DNA of 64,000 nucleotides from Schistocephalus solidus (lineage: Eukaryota; Platyhelminthes; Cestoda; Diphyllobothriidea; Diphyllobothriidae). A program made the position numbers and the translations under genes. Positions within the stretch are counted from its first letter, which is position 1, and the number at the start of each line of letters is the position of its first letter. The notes beneath the pieces are model-generated. The model saw nothing but the letters and a program-made list of their open reading frames with translations, was not told the DNA's origin and did no database searches. Below, piece by piece: positions 1-11,610 of the stretch. The stretch spans positions 186,001-250,000 of the forward strand of contig WEDG01001071.1 in assembly GCA_017591395.1 (NCBI GenBank), read 5' to 3'.

Positions 1-442
1 GGAGTTATTTGACCACGTGATGAGGCCGGACGTTTGACATGGGTTTTCTTTAAGTTAGATACATTGAAGGATCTAGATGTGCTGGTTAACCAACGTGTTG
101 GCTTTTATTTCGGTAAGCTACTAAACTGCGTCTTCCCGTCTTGGGAATGACTCGTGGATGAAAACGAAGAATTTTAAAGTAGGTATTCAATAATTAAACA
201 GGAGGAAGACTGGTCATGCGCTGGAACACTTTTCATATTTCTTGGACCTTTAGAAATCGGGAAGGTGTCCATCATCAAGCATAACAGCAAAAGCAGAACA
301 AGCCAATCAGCGGTCAGTGACCCAGACCTGGAGGTGACTGTGTTGGTATCTGCCTGTCGGCGGCAGATCAGCAAATTGATCGACTGAAGTCTCATCCGAG
401 ACCCAGATCGTAGGACCCCACACTATCATAACTCCTATTCCC

Positions 443-650
443 TATCGCAACCGACAAAACAACGGGCCCGTGACTCCATGGTAAAGGGTCACCCTCAATG
501 ACCAAAGGTCACGGGTTTTAATCTCGGGTGCTCCACACCTGGGATTGGGTATGACTGGTTTATGACGGCTAATAAGTCAGAAATGGCCATCCCGGTCTCC
601 CTTGTCTTTTTCTGTTCCACCTCATCAACATAGACCTTAAGTCGCTATGC
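443..650 (+). mobile_element. tRNA-derived SINE copy
   Basis: Diverged head (GGGCCCGTGACTCCATGG ... CACGGGTTTTAATCTCGGG) and the conserved body GGGTATGACTGG...GACGGCTAATAAGTCAGAAATGG. The family consists of a tRNA-like head and a pyrimidine-rich tail containing CTTGTCTTT. Confidence 0.75.
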
Positions 651-867
651 GACTACCCTCGAGGTCTCTAAAGTGAGCTCCAAGTAAAGTGAGCTCCAAG
701 CAAGTGAACTCAAACAGCAAACACTTTTGACTTATTTTTGCTCTCATTTATGCCGATGGCACACGCACAAATGGAGCAAAAAACCAGATGATGGGAGCTA
801 GCGGTTCGCCTGAGGTTTCAAACATGCAGAAGAGAACGTAACTCATGCAAAATGACGAAATTTACGA

Positions 868-2360
868 AAGATTGATAAGGGCTTGTGAACCGGCATCGAC
901 GCCTTTACCAAAGCTTTGAAACATTAATCAACAACCTAAAGAGAATTTAAAACTTAAAGGAAAAGTAATATTATTTGGTGAGAAAAAATAACTTTTTTGA
1001 AAAAGGTGGCATATTCTCTAAACATGAAAAATCACTGTAAATGTGACGACTTTATTAAAATAGAAGCGTCAGCTGATAGTGTAAGCATACCATCTTGTGT
1101 ACATTAAAAGAATTATCCTTTCGTCAATTTTTCTTATAGGTATTTCTGGTATTGGATTGCAATTAGTTTCGGATCGTCCTCGAGGTACTGGTGAATATTT
1201 CACGATTGTTAAACGAATGGCAATAAATTTAGATACTGTTCTATGTGTTTATCAAAACCTTCGAAATAAGATATTTCTTAAAAGTATTCACCGAAGTAGT
1301 GAGGTTTTTGAAGTTCTTTGTACTGGAGGTGGTTGTTCACGTCATTTTTGTCGATTTATCCAAACATGAAAACTCGTTGCCGTAAAAATGAACACTTCAT
1401 CAAAATGTGGCAATTAATATGCTTAAGATCAATTACAAACGTTCAATTATTAGTTACAAGTTTAAAAATGCTTTAGTTAGACACTTAACTGACGAATTTA
1501 TGCGGACTTTACCATTTTCCAAGGTTCTGTTAAGATTAAAATGTGGATATTTTATCGGTTTTGTGACCTACCTGAAAATAAGCGAAAGATTTTCTGTTGG
1601 AAATGAAGAACTCGCCTTTCGCTTTATATCGAGGCGTTTATCGCTATGTTAGTTTACTTTAATGCCTCGTTCTAAGACTGCAAATACACAATAGTATCCA
1701 AATAAATACTAAGATTTTGCGAAAACTGCTAATTTTCTATCCATTGCGTTTCTCAATTTAGGATTAGCAGCAACTATATAACACAAAGAAGCATCTTATC
1801 ACTAACTTCCAATTTTACATAGGTATTTTTCTAGTCCAGCTCCGCATTATCTTGTACTGTCTTCATTTTAACCGTAGTAAAACAAAAAAGGTAAGCGATG
1901 TTATTCCTGCGTTTTGTGGCAAAAAAACAGCTATTTGGGCAAGATTATTTCTAAATTTGAATTCGTTGCCTGCTTTTGGAAAACAATGCCATTCCTTACA
2001 CTTACATTCACCAGTTTTTCCTTGAATTAAGATCGAAATTTCCGGTTCCAGAAGGAATTTATTTGAAACCTTTCTTACTTCTACTGATGCTCTTTTATAG
2101 CACAATGCACAAAACGATGGACTATGCTATGCGATATTAAATAGCGTAGGAAATTTCTTGGCTGTCCAGCTACCTCCGATTTCGCCCAAATCCTGCTTAC
2201 TTTCCTTCAATATATAAGATTGTAGACGTGGTGTAAACGGCTTTACGAGCCTCGAATCCACTCAGCCAACCAAAATAACAAAAAAATAATGTACGTTAAA
2301 TTACTCTCTCAAATTGTAATCACACATTGCATGAGTTAGATCACCAACTGTATGCTCGAA
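868..2360. repeat. 1.5-kb dispersed repeat, copy A
   Basis: Collinear with 18000-19520 in the same orientation over its whole length, with frequent substitutions and small gaps. Matching points: GATTGATAA start, AATAAGATATTTCTTAAAAG, and TGAGTTAGATCA near the end. No intact reading frame is conserved, so it is non-coding or long dead. Family not recognised. Its end overlaps the approach to a PLE tail. Confidence 0.8.
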
Positions 2361-2529
2361 ATTCCTCCACGGGGAGGTGTAGGATTGAAAGGAAGCCATC
2401 TCTATGCTAGCACACAACTACGACTAGCGGTTTTCCCCTTAATCGCGTATAACTGCTTGATAAATGGCATTTGAGTCGTTGGTCGGTGCAATTTTATCAC
2501 ACTTGTTGGATGTTGAGTGAGGAAATTTC

Positions 2530-2765
2530 AAGGATTAACGACTCGAAGAGCGACCATCAAGCCATTATCACCCCAAAGGGCAACCATGCTTTGTGAAGGG
2601 AGTCATTAATTGCCATAGGTATGCAGCCTCATATCGACTGCCTCCTATAAATACTAAAACTCTCTGTGTTTCAATAACCCGTATCTTACACCGTCTTTGA
2701 TGATGGGTTTGAGCACGAATTCGAAACTTCCGGCGAGTAAAGCACTTGCTCCAGCTTACGCGTCT
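2530..2765 (+). mobile_element. Solo Penelope-like 3' end (pseudo-LTR)
   Basis: Contains TATAAATA (2646-2653) about 45 bp before a hammerhead-like motif and the GGCGAGTAAAGC tail, as in the other PLE ends. No coding part is attached. Confidence 0.65.
2691..2745 (+). ncRNA. Decayed PLE hammerhead-like motif
   Basis: TTGATGA replaces CTGATGA, GAAAC is intact and the triplet is TTC instead of GTC. Stem II GGGTTT/GAATTC retains partial pairing. Confidence 0.45.
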
Positions 2766-3639
2766 ACTTGGCAACTGTCTCCTGACACTTGCATTCTCGA
2801 TCCTGGCAACAATTTTGTCAGCATTGACGAGATGCTAACTTACGCTGAAATAAGCACAAAGTGAGCTCCTTGATTTTGCGAAAAAACCGATTGAGGAAAA
2901 GGTGGCTCATGACGAGGTCGTAAAACGACACAGCCCGCACTAACAAACGATTCAATGATTCCGAACGTCGAAGTTTCTTCCCAGTGTGTGCTCAGGCTTG
3001 CCTTTTCGCCCGTAGGCGAAGGTCGCCAGTTTAGCGGACCGAATGAAGGCCTGCCTAACGCTGGAAATGCTGCTGTCCAAGTTCTGTCCATCTAAAATTA
3101 TGAAGGATAAATTCTTCGATAAATAAAGATTTTTTAAAGTAAATGGGCTGCTTTGGAAGAGAAAAATTTCATCATACGATGTCAGTCTGAAAATCAATAA
3201 ATGAAGATGGGCTTACCGTGTTTGTGCGTTCTTCTTGAGAGAAAGAAACCACATTTGAGAGGATATTTTTTCACCGTTTTTAAAAATTGCCATATGCAAC
3301 ATTGCTTAGGCTGGCTGCTGCTACCGCTAGTTGTATTTGTTTCTGTAGCTCCCTAGGGTTGTTACCTCAACGGTACGGAGAATATCTTCCTGTAGTACTG
3401 CTCCCAAAAGACATTGAAGGTAAGTATAAAGACAGGGTATAACTATATTCTATATACTGCTGAGTGTTGGGGGACACAGCATCCACAGACTTGGATGTCT
3501 GTGAGAGCGAAGGGAGGACCACGGAACCTATGCAACAGGACGAACCATTTCGTACATCGGAAGTCGCGTCGTGCCTGTTTAGTCAGTCGCCCGTGTTATC
3601 GCCCGCCGCATCTCAGGATCTATGGTATTATCTTGTGTA

Positions 3640-3740
3640 TAAACGTCCGACCTTAGATAAGAGTCCTGGGGTTGCGTATGGCTGACTAATAACGGCTCAT
3701 AAGTCAGAAATGTCCATTCCAGTTGTCAAAAGTAAAAGAT
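3640..3740 (+). mobile_element. SINE body fragment
   Basis: CCTGGGGTTGCGTATGGCTG and ATAAGTCAGAAATGTCC identify the central body; the tRNA-like head is missing or too diverged. Confidence 0.65.
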
Positions 3741-3776
3741 GAAGAAGATGCGATTACTGGGACATGGTGTTTATTG

Positions 3777-3826
3777 GCCTAACATTTCGGATTCTCCCTC
3801 GAACTCATAATCAGAGACGGTTGCAG
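3777..3826 (-). ncRNA. Decayed PLE hammerhead-like motif
   Basis: On the - strand: CTGATTA (core G changed to T), GAGTTC/GAATCC arm, GAAATGTT. It ends the PLE copy and is followed by GGCCAATAAACACC. Confidence 0.45.
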
Positions 3827-4239
3827 AAAAGGGTACTTGCGGTACAAGCTGCGCCTTATTTATAGGGTGCAAGGGCCAGGCAACCACAGGCCTGCTATCA
3901 CTGGCAGTCCTCGTGTTCATCGCTGGAGGTTGTAGTTGATGCGATGGCTGCTTTTTGGTTCGTACCCGAGTCGCTAATTGCCGTGATTTCATCCCCGTTG
4001 TCGATACCTGGCGTGACAATTACTCGGCAATTTGGCTCAATGTCACCTAGACTACTGGTCACCCACATCCTCCTCGTGTGGCTAACAATTTTGCTCAGAA
4101 AAAATCGCAACACAGCATATGAAGCCGCGAGATAATTGTGCTTATTAATCGACTGCGGACCAGAGAACCACGACCCAAGCAGTTCACGGCTTAAGCGGTT
4201 GTTAACCCTTGTGAGAAGTTCGGTCTAACAAAGCTTAAA

Positions 4240-4945
4240 GGTATGACCGGGTCACATTGCATGAGCCTCGGTCTGAGAGTTAGTCTTTCTTCCTCACTGC
4301 TACCGCATGCTCAGCTTTTAGCGTGCAGACTAGTCTCCCAGTTTCTCCCACGTATTTGCTTTGACCGCAACTGCACTAGATTTGGTAAACGACTCCAGAA
4401 GTTTCCTTCGGCCTCATTATTTGGCGCTTGATAGTTGCTGCTGGTCGGTGAGCAACTCCAATTCCGAGTGGTGTGAGAAAACGGCTTACGGTTTGCGATA
4501 CGTTCTTAACGTATGGTAGTGCTCACAAAAATTTGGGGGTAGTACGGTTCGGTCTCTCACCTTGGTTGCGCATGCATTTGTCAACAAAGTTGTGTGGGTA
4601 GCCAATTTCCTTGATCACCCGTCGAAGAGGCTGCAATTCGGCAACCTTTTCTTCTGGTTTGCTGTCGTGCGTCGCAAAACGCTGGTATAGTGCCCGTACG
4701 CAGCTGCTGTTGTGACCGATTGGATGGTTGCCCTTGAAGCTCATTGCTTGCGTCGGATTTTTCACTTTCCTAAATACCTACGTTTTAGGACACCACAATC
4801 TTTGTGGCAGACGAGGACATCAAGGAAGGCCAGCTGATCATTTTCTTCTTCCTCTACCCTGAATTGAATGCGAGAATCTGATCCCGCTCGATGATGATGT
4901 CGTCCACATACGGAGTCCAGAAATTTGGTTTATGGTGTTGGAAGA
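4240..4945 (-). pseudogene. PLE reverse transcriptase / GIY-YIG endonuclease fragment
   Basis: The longest open piece (4523-4765) holds FKGNHPIGHNSSCVRALYQR and LRRVIKEIGYPHNFVDKC, a conserved PLE stretch. A frameshift separates it from YVDD, and a TAG interrupts the start of the nuclease (YQI-stop-CSCGQ). Not functional. Confidence 0.82.
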
Positions 4946-5335
4946 TGCGGGGAGGATGCGTGTGACCAGCAGTCCCGGTGACAGCGAGTCAAATGGCTGA
5001 GTACCTGTCGTGACAGGAATCGACAACGGTGATTAAATCATACCATTAACGACTCGAATACGAATCAAACGGCAAGCACCGATTAACTACGACGGCAGCG
5101 TTGAACACGAGGACTGCCAGCGATAGTAGGCCTTTGGTGGCTTGGCAAACGCACTCTATGAATACTACGCACCTTGTGCACCAATTAACCTTTTCTGTAA
5201 CTGTCTCTGAGGATGGGTTCGAGAGAGAACCAGAAATGCCAGGCCAATAAACACCACATTCCAGTGATCACCTCTGCTTTTTCTAAACTGCTTCCTGGAA
5301 CTCACTGGTTCGCTTCTATCAGCACTCCAGTCCGA
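4925..5335 (+). mobile_element. Penelope-like 3' end, inverted next to the previous copy
   Basis: The + strand copy of the PLE 3' region (GACAACGGTGATTAAATC ... GAACACGAGGACTGCCAG) ends in a hammerhead-like motif and the CAATAAACACCACATTCC tail. It is head-to-head with the - strand PLE to its left, so the pair forms an inverted structure around 4930. Confidence 0.75.
5196..5245 (+). ncRNA. Decayed PLE hammerhead-like motif
   Basis: CTGAGGA core, stem II GGTTC/GAACC with loop GAGAGA, then GAAATGCC. The cleavage triplet of the related copies (GTC) is lost here. Confidence 0.45.
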
Positions 5336-6674
5336 AATAGCAGGCCAATAACATCTGACTCAAGCAATTGCATCTTCTTCTTCTTCCAAACAACGTACAG
5401 ATCACAATGAAGCCTGCACGTACACAGCGTTTACCAAAGAAGATGGAGAACACTGAGACAGCAGCGATTTCGGAGCTAGTTAACGCACTTTTCAGTCAAT
5501 TATACCACAGATCAACCTGTCACTTGATGCCAGACTAGCACACGTGAACACAACGCTCAACTCTGTCGCTCAACGAAAAAGCATCGGACTGCTTAACGCT
5601 CAATTACCCAATAACCTGGCTCGAACCCCAGATTCCGCCAAATTATGGGTAAGTCAACAACATCTTTCTGAAAAATTACTCCTTGAAGGTTAAACACTCC
5701 GTTCTCAGGCTGTCCTCAGTCTTATAGAAAGTACGCAAAACATGACTTTTTAAACTTTCCTACATAGGCAGTAATTGGTGTTGCTGTTACTTATAACGTT
5801 CCCCAAAGAATGTTCGTTGTATTTCTTCATCCCGTTTCGATTAGGTTCTGTCCCTTCCGTTCGGCAAGCTATTTTTCAATGTAGCATCCGACATGGTATG
5901 CTGATTAGTGCATGACTTCGAATCACTTGTTATGCGAGTTCTCCCCAGACCGACGTGTTCCTAGCGTCTATGATGGCACTGCTTCCTGGAGTCAAGTCGT
6001 CTTGCCTCTCTACGGTTAATGTGTTAATGTGTGCGTGTTTGTCAATGTTTGGGACAGCACGAGGCAAAATAAAAGGAAAGAGATAATTCTAGTAAGACGA
6101 TTGCATTAACAAGCTGGCATACACTTTCATACATTAAGAGCTTGTTTGAGCTCCTTAAAAGACACATCAACGCTAAGTGCATGTGGCATGCAGATAGACT
6201 ACGATACTGAGCTCCCATCCTCAGGGTAGGCTTGACGAAATGGTGAAGAAATTGTTCTTTTGCAGAATGTCATGCGCCGTATGCGACGCAGTATAATGTG
6301 GTAAAACTGGCAAACCTGACTCTGCATGCATAAGTGAACAAAAGTTGACAGTAAAGTGACCAGACCATCTAGCACAAGAAATAATTAGTACTCTGGATAT
6401 TGGACATTTTTTTGCTTGAGACAGGACACATTTGAAGCCACATACTCGATGAATCACAAACTAATCGGCACATTGGGTTGGATATCGCATACAAAAAGGC
6501 AATGCTGAATAGAAGGAATGACAGCCATTACGAGCAGGATGATGACATACAACGAACAAGTTTGGAACAAGTCCTCAATACCGCTAAAGGTGGACGATTG
6601 TTGCCTCTTTAGGAACAGGTAAGACATGGTAATAGGAACCCCTTACTATAGATGGCCTTGCGTTAAATTTCTGG
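5336..6674. other. Intergenic DNA, nothing recognised
   Basis: AT-rich sequence. I see no gene, RNA or repeat that I can support here. Confidence 0.5.
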
Positions 6675-6890
6675 AAAATTAGAATTAGGGCTTACGTTAG
6701 ATTTTGAGTTAAGGTTTGGGTAGGTTTACCGTTACGGTTGGGGTTAAGATAACGGTTAAGATTATGCCTGTGGTTAGGGCTAAGGTTAGAGTAATTATTG
6801 AAGTCAAGATTAGGGCTAGGGCTATATTTAAGGCTAAGTTTAAACTTTGGGTTATTCTTAGGATTGGAGTTAGGGTACAGTGAAAGGTAG
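6675..6890. repeat. Degenerate telomere-like (TTAGGG-related) array
   Basis: Many imperfect GGTTAG/TTAGGG/GGTTAAG units on the + strand. Much more diverged than a real telomere. Confidence 0.75.
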
Positions 6891-7029
6891 CCATCTATAT
6901 GACGGGTGAGGGTTCTTATTCCCGTGCAGAGCCTATTTATTATAAGTGTGTCTTAAATTCCGGGACTAATATTTGTTACATTTCTTGTGAATCAGTTTGA
7001 CTTCAACTTATATTCCTGCGACTGTCCGT

Positions 7030-7185
7030 CTTTCACTCATCGCGTCCTGCCTTTGGGCTCACCCTCGACCCCCGTCAGCAGCACCGAAATTTTAATATGC
7101 CTTCACTACTAATAGCCACTGTGCGGCTGCTTGCGAGGCTGGAGCGCGAATCCGAAGGCAGAACGGGACGAGTGAGTTCCGGTAG
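7030..7185. mobile_element. Two SINE 3' ends in opposite orientation
   Basis: ACTCATCGCGTCCTGCCTTTGGGCT (7035-7060) is the complement of the family 3' end; GAAGGCAGAACGGGACGAGTGAGTT (7150-7177) is the same end on the + strand. Together they form a short inverted structure. Confidence 0.6.
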
Positions 7186-7244
7186 CGATCAGCGAGCGTT
7201 CGTCAACTAATATCCAAATTCCCGAGTTGAACCGGCAGGACATC

Positions 7245-7400
7245 GAGCCCATGGCTCAATGGTAGAGCGTTGGAATTCTGTTCAACAGGTCGCGGGTTCG
7301 AATCTCGAGTGGTGCGCCAACTAGGGTTGGGTTTGACTGACTAGTGACGGCAAGAAATGAGCCGGAAATGACCATTCAAGATTCCATTTCTTTGTTAGCA
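7245..7400 (+). mobile_element. SINE with well-preserved tRNA-like head
   Basis: A box TGGCTCAATGGTAGAGC and B box GGTTCGAATC are near consensus for an RNA polymerase III internal promoter. GGGTTGGGTTTGACTGAC and AATGAGCCGGAAATGACC follow as the SINE body, so this is not a free tRNA gene. Confidence 0.78.
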
Positions 7401-7554
7401 TTGTTGATCTGCTGGTTGGAAGTACTTTCACCGAGTGCTCGTAGCATTGTGCTTTCGGGCTCGATCTAGAGACTGCAGACAATTGCACAGCTACTTCTGG
7501 CATAGGCAGACATCTTTTACCGACAAATGAAGGGATGGGGAGCTGACCAATTCT

Positions 7555-7705
7555 GAGGACGACATTACTGACAAGGGAGACTGGAATGGCCAGCCACACC
7601 CAATCCCGTGTTTTGCAACCGCTGGGGCTCGAATGCGAGACGCCTAGCACCCTAGCCATTGAGCCATGGACTCTTTTTCCTGTCGGTTGCGATAGGCTAT
7701 ATGAA
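7555..7705 (-). mobile_element. SINE copy
   Basis: Complement of the family: GGAGACTGGAATGGCC, CACACCCAATCCCGTG, GGGGCTCGAATGCGAG and TTGAGCCATGGACTC (A box region). Confidence 0.72.
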
Positions 7706-7799
7706 TAATGCTAGAGGGGCTCGTTACGGGACATACACGTCCCATTATGCCTTTTTGCTCACTATCGAGCCACGCCAGCAGCCGCTCAGCGGCCCAGAA

Positions 7800-7965
7800 C
7801 CATTAATGGCAAAGGCAAGGGAGATAGGCCAGAGGTTCAACGGTGGAGTGTTGAACTTTAAGACTGGTAATCAGGAAATCCGGGTTTGAATTCCAGGTTA
7901 TCAAATGTGACAGACCAGTGATGGCCAATAAGCCAGAAATAGCTGTCCTTCTATTTGTCAGAACA
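7800..7965 (+). mobile_element. SINE copy
   Basis: B-box-like GGGTTTGAATTCC, then ACCAGTGATGGCCAATAAGCCAGAAATAG and a CTTCTATTTGTC tail, directly followed by a LINE tail. Confidence 0.65.
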
Positions 7966-7973
7966 CCGTCCTG

Positions 7974-8118
7974 TCAGTTGGGGGAGGAGAGAGTGCGGTA
8001 GCTGCAGCGCAAGGTTTCTATCACTTAAAACTAAGTCACGCGCAAGTCACCGTCCCTGCACCACCTGGTGTGGAGCATACGGTGGACCTCGTCGAAATCG
8101 ACAGTCGAACTGTCACAT
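7974..8118 (+). mobile_element. Solo 3' tail of the zinc-finger LINE
   Basis: Begins within GTGGGGGAGGAGAGAG and runs to the shared terminus CGACAGTCGAACTGTCAC. It is about 145 bp, much shorter than the parent UTR, as expected from strong 5' truncation. It abuts a SINE copy on its left. Confidence 0.8.
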
Positions 8119-8119
8119 C

Positions 8120-9566
8120 GTCCTGTCTGACTATTGCCAAGGCTCTGGATTGAGCCCATAGGCGCAAGTGCACAGGCATATCCCGTAAATTGACTGGGAA
8201 CGTCCTTCCACAATTTCCTTGTAAATTACTTCCTGTGGATAAGTTAAAACTGAGATGACTGATGTTACGCACCAGTTAGAGCTCTGCAAATTATACAAAT
8301 ATATATACCTGGGAAATTTCTGCAAAATAAAAACAGTTTACCATCTAAGCAAACACCTGAGCCATTTTGCAGTACTCAGAGGACTTATTAATCATGCACT
8401 CAATTAAACGGTCCTTACAAAGGGAAGAAAGGTCCTGAGGAGACAGATACACCTCGGCAATAGTGATTAACAGCCTCGATTCATGGGTAAACTCCGTGGG
8501 GCAGCCTAAAGTTGCGTTAGGACAAATTTCTTATCTCAACTTTTAATGCGCACATGAAAGCCATGAATTGCCTTCGGTCATAACTGTTCACTTTTTGTTG
8601 GAAGTGAACTAGTTCGAAAGGCCTTCTGGGAAAGTATCAGACTGTTGCCACCTACAACACGGATAAGCGGCGAGGGGAGACAGCGTGCGGTTCAGTGGCC
8701 TGGGGGGGGGGTAGGGCGGTAAAAGTTCTTTCCCTTTTTCCCTCTGCGCCGCCGTCCCACCTTCTCAGCTGGCTAGGGAACTGGATGTTGTCCAAGTCAC
8801 GGAGGCCCTACCGCATGGAAGTCCCTAAAAAGAGTTCAGCGGCCGGTCGCGCAAATTCGCCGTGCTATTAGGGTACGGGAGTGTTTTGGGTGAAGCTTTC
8901 TGAAGCCTCAACTTGGCTGATCGAATTTTTCGGCCGCTCGGGGATGGCAGGGGCCTGGGGTTCATGTAGGCGTGGGTGCGGTGAACGAAAATGTCTCGAG
9001 AAGCCTGAGGCAGTTGGATTGGGGAGGGGGCAGGTCGGCGGACAGTTGACTATGTATCGGAAAGGCTTGGGATGAGTAACAGGTGTAAACACGTCTCGAG
9101 TTGGTGTTGTAGCCACTGGCGTCGAGCGGGGCTAGGTGTGCCCGTCACCCCGCGCATGCAAACTTGTACGAAACCGGCCTCTCTGCTCATTAATTTTCAT
9201 TTACTCACCTGTAACGGAGGCCTGATTGGCTAAAATATTATTCGTAAAGTTCTATCAGGTGTTGAATAAGGACATATAGGGGGAAAGGGCCCAACTTTAG
9301 GTGGAAAGCTGGTTGTTGCCCTACAGAGAAAAAAAGCAATACAAATTGAACCTGTGTAAAAATGCTGGGAAATTTGCTCGGAAACGGGCATCTTCTATCT
9401 CTTTAAGGTATCACTTTAAAACCTGTTTAAGATATAACTATAGCTAATCTTTATAGACACTGAGAGCGGCTTTTAGCATAAGGAATACTGAGTTAGCCTA
9501 TCTGTCTGAAAATGTTTAGCAGATGGAAATAGAAATTTAAAGGAGGCTTTTTGCTGGCAGGCTTCT
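8120..9566. other. Intergenic DNA with a GC-rich island
   Basis: 8690-9120 is GC-rich and contains a run of nine G at about 8702. Frames open in it on both strands have no recognisable motif. The rest is featureless. Confidence 0.4.
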
Positions 9567-9915
9567 TTCTTCACCGATAAAAATGTTCTATCGGCTTTTG
9601 CGAATTCGGACGAATTACTGATGAAACGAAAGATCAGTTTAATTTTGTTTCCTAAGTTTATTCTAAAGAGCAAACAGTATTCAGTGTCTTAGTCCTTATG
9701 GAAGCGCGTCATCTACTCCTGTGAAGTATGATTTGAGCATAATAAACATAATCAAAGACCTGCGTTTTTGCCGTATGTGGTACTGCTTATGACGGTCTGT
9801 CAGTGGGCTGACATGCGTAGGGTTGTTCAGGTGTCCCGAGTTCCATTCAAATCATTATACTTGTGATGTCGATCTGAATTTTTTGGGAGACTAATGGGGA
9901 TGCATTGGCCCCTAT
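9567..9915. repeat. 350-bp direct repeat, copy A
   Basis: Starts TTCTTCACCGATAAAAATG and ends GATGCATTGGCCCCTATA. Highly similar to 11253-11610 in the same orientation. No coding content recognised. Confidence 0.88.
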
Positions 9916-10099
9916 ACTTCGGAACTGGGGGTAAGAGAAGCTTAATGGACAGGGTTAAAGGAAACGGTGGACAGCGCAAAGAGGAAATGTCATTTACACA
10001 TTATCTCTCTTAAGTATACCAGCGGCCAGTGGAAACCCGACCAGGTAATTTAAACAAATATAGGACAACGGATGTGGCTGATAAATTCAATTAAAAGCA

Positions 10100-10155
10100 G
10101 CCCAACCCTAAAACCTAAATCCCTGTCCTTACCTAAAACCCAAACCTTAGAGATG
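10100..10155. repeat. Short telomere-like tract
   Basis: CCCAACCCTAAAACCTAAAT and related CCTAAAACC units, about 50 bp. Confidence 0.5.
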
Positions 10156-11252
10156 ATTTAAAAAAATAACCAAAAACGAGCCGGTAAGGTAAGTCGCTTT
10201 CACCGCCATGCCAACCGGGAATCATATTCCACTGCTATCAGACTAAGCCGTAAGGTGCTTATCACTCGCGCCAAGCAGTGCGAAAAGAGTGAATATATTT
10301 TCGGAGCAGCAGAAGGCAGCAAAGCAGGAATTAAACGTTGAAGGTCAGAATCACTTTAAATTTATTGCACGGTCTGATGCAAGGGAATCAGTCTAGCGTT
10401 TTGCATCTTACTTTACTTGAATGAAGTTGCATGCAGTCAAATTGTATGGAGGTTATTTGCTAACGTAAAGCGAAAACTGTAGTCTTTCTAACTTTGATTA
10501 AATTTCGTGCTTTATGCCTTGGAAAAGGAATTCCTTTGAAATGCTCGTAACAAAAGACGAGAATTTCTCTCGGTAAAAGAAATACATGGAGCTCCTCTCC
10601 GCTCACTTTAATGGCTGTCTTAAAGAAAAGGACTTTTAGTTTTGTACGGAAATATTCTCCAGGTCAGCGGGTTAAGCTAGACGGAGATAAGACACAAGAG
10701 TCAACTTAGGTCTGCGAAATGAAATCTCCAGTAAGTGTTTAGTAAACTGATTTCGGGAGGTCCTTGGAAAAGAACAAGGGGTAGATGAGTAGCAAGATTC
10801 TTGGAGTGCAACGGGTAGTCATTTTCTGCTCCTATGTTTGGTGCTTTTTATATCCCGATGTCCCGCACCTCTACTGTTTCAGGGTAATTTACTATTTATA
10901 GTAACTAACTGACTGCGCCCTGCCTTCGTAAAAAGCTATGCATGCGTGGTCACTTAAAATGACCTTTTCATTGAATCAACAGCGAATGCATTACAAAGAA
11001 TGAACTCGTACGTGAGGAGCATGCGATTAAAGTAAGAATATATTGTCAGGAAAACCAGGCGTACCGAATTCGACCCTCCAGAGTAAGTTCGGTTAGTTTG
11101 GTTCAGGTGAATGTTACCCTGTCACCGAAATTCCGGCATACTAACGAGAGCATAAAATTGTTCAAATACAGTAGACTGGGCCACCGCCACGAATTATGAT
11201 ATCGTTCTTCGATGATTTTAACCAGGATCTGCAAACTGATTAGTACATTTAA

Positions 11253-11610
11253 TTCTTCACCGATAAACATGTTCTATCGGCTTTTGCGAATTTGGAAGAA
11301 TTACTGATGAAACGAAAGATGAGTATACTTTTTTTCTCCTAAGTTTATTGTATAAGAGGAAACATTATTAAGTGTCTTAGTCATTATTGAAGCGCGTCGT
11401 ATACTCCTGTGGAGTATGATTTGACCACAAGTCTTAAAAGCATAATCAAGGACCTGCGTTTTTGCCCTATGTGGTACTGGTTATGACTGTCTGTCAGTGG
11501 GCTGAAATGCGTAGGGTTGTTCAGGTGTCTAGAGTACCATTCAAATAATTATACTTGTGATGTCGATCTGAATTCTTTAGGAGACTAATGGGGATGCATG
11601 GGCCCCTGTA
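11253..11610. repeat. 350-bp direct repeat, copy B
   Basis: Starts TTCTTCACCGATAAACATG and ends GATGCATGGGCCCCTGTA. It differs from copy A by scattered substitutions and a short insertion (ACCACAAGTCTTAAAA). Confidence 0.88.

Larger units (their letters stand above)
3740..4945 (-). mobile_element. Penelope-like element, 3' half (RT to GIY-YIG and 3' end)
   Basis: Reading 4945 to 3740 on the - strand: RT motif C YVDD (4899-4910), LAFLDVLV (about 4810-4833), the HPIGHNSSCVRALYQR block, then the GIY-YIG-type endonuclease stretch CSCGQSKYVGETGR (4334-4372), then a non-coding 3' part with TATAAATAAGG and a hammerhead-like motif. PLEs are retroelements with a telomerase-related RT and a GIY-YIG nuclease. 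Everything upstream of the RT catalytic motif is missing, and stops interrupt the frame. Confidence 0.85.

Noticed and set aside
7248..7320. A genuine tRNA gene
   Set aside because: A and B boxes are good, but the acceptor ends do not pair cleanly and the SINE body follows directly; the same head recurs in several copies.
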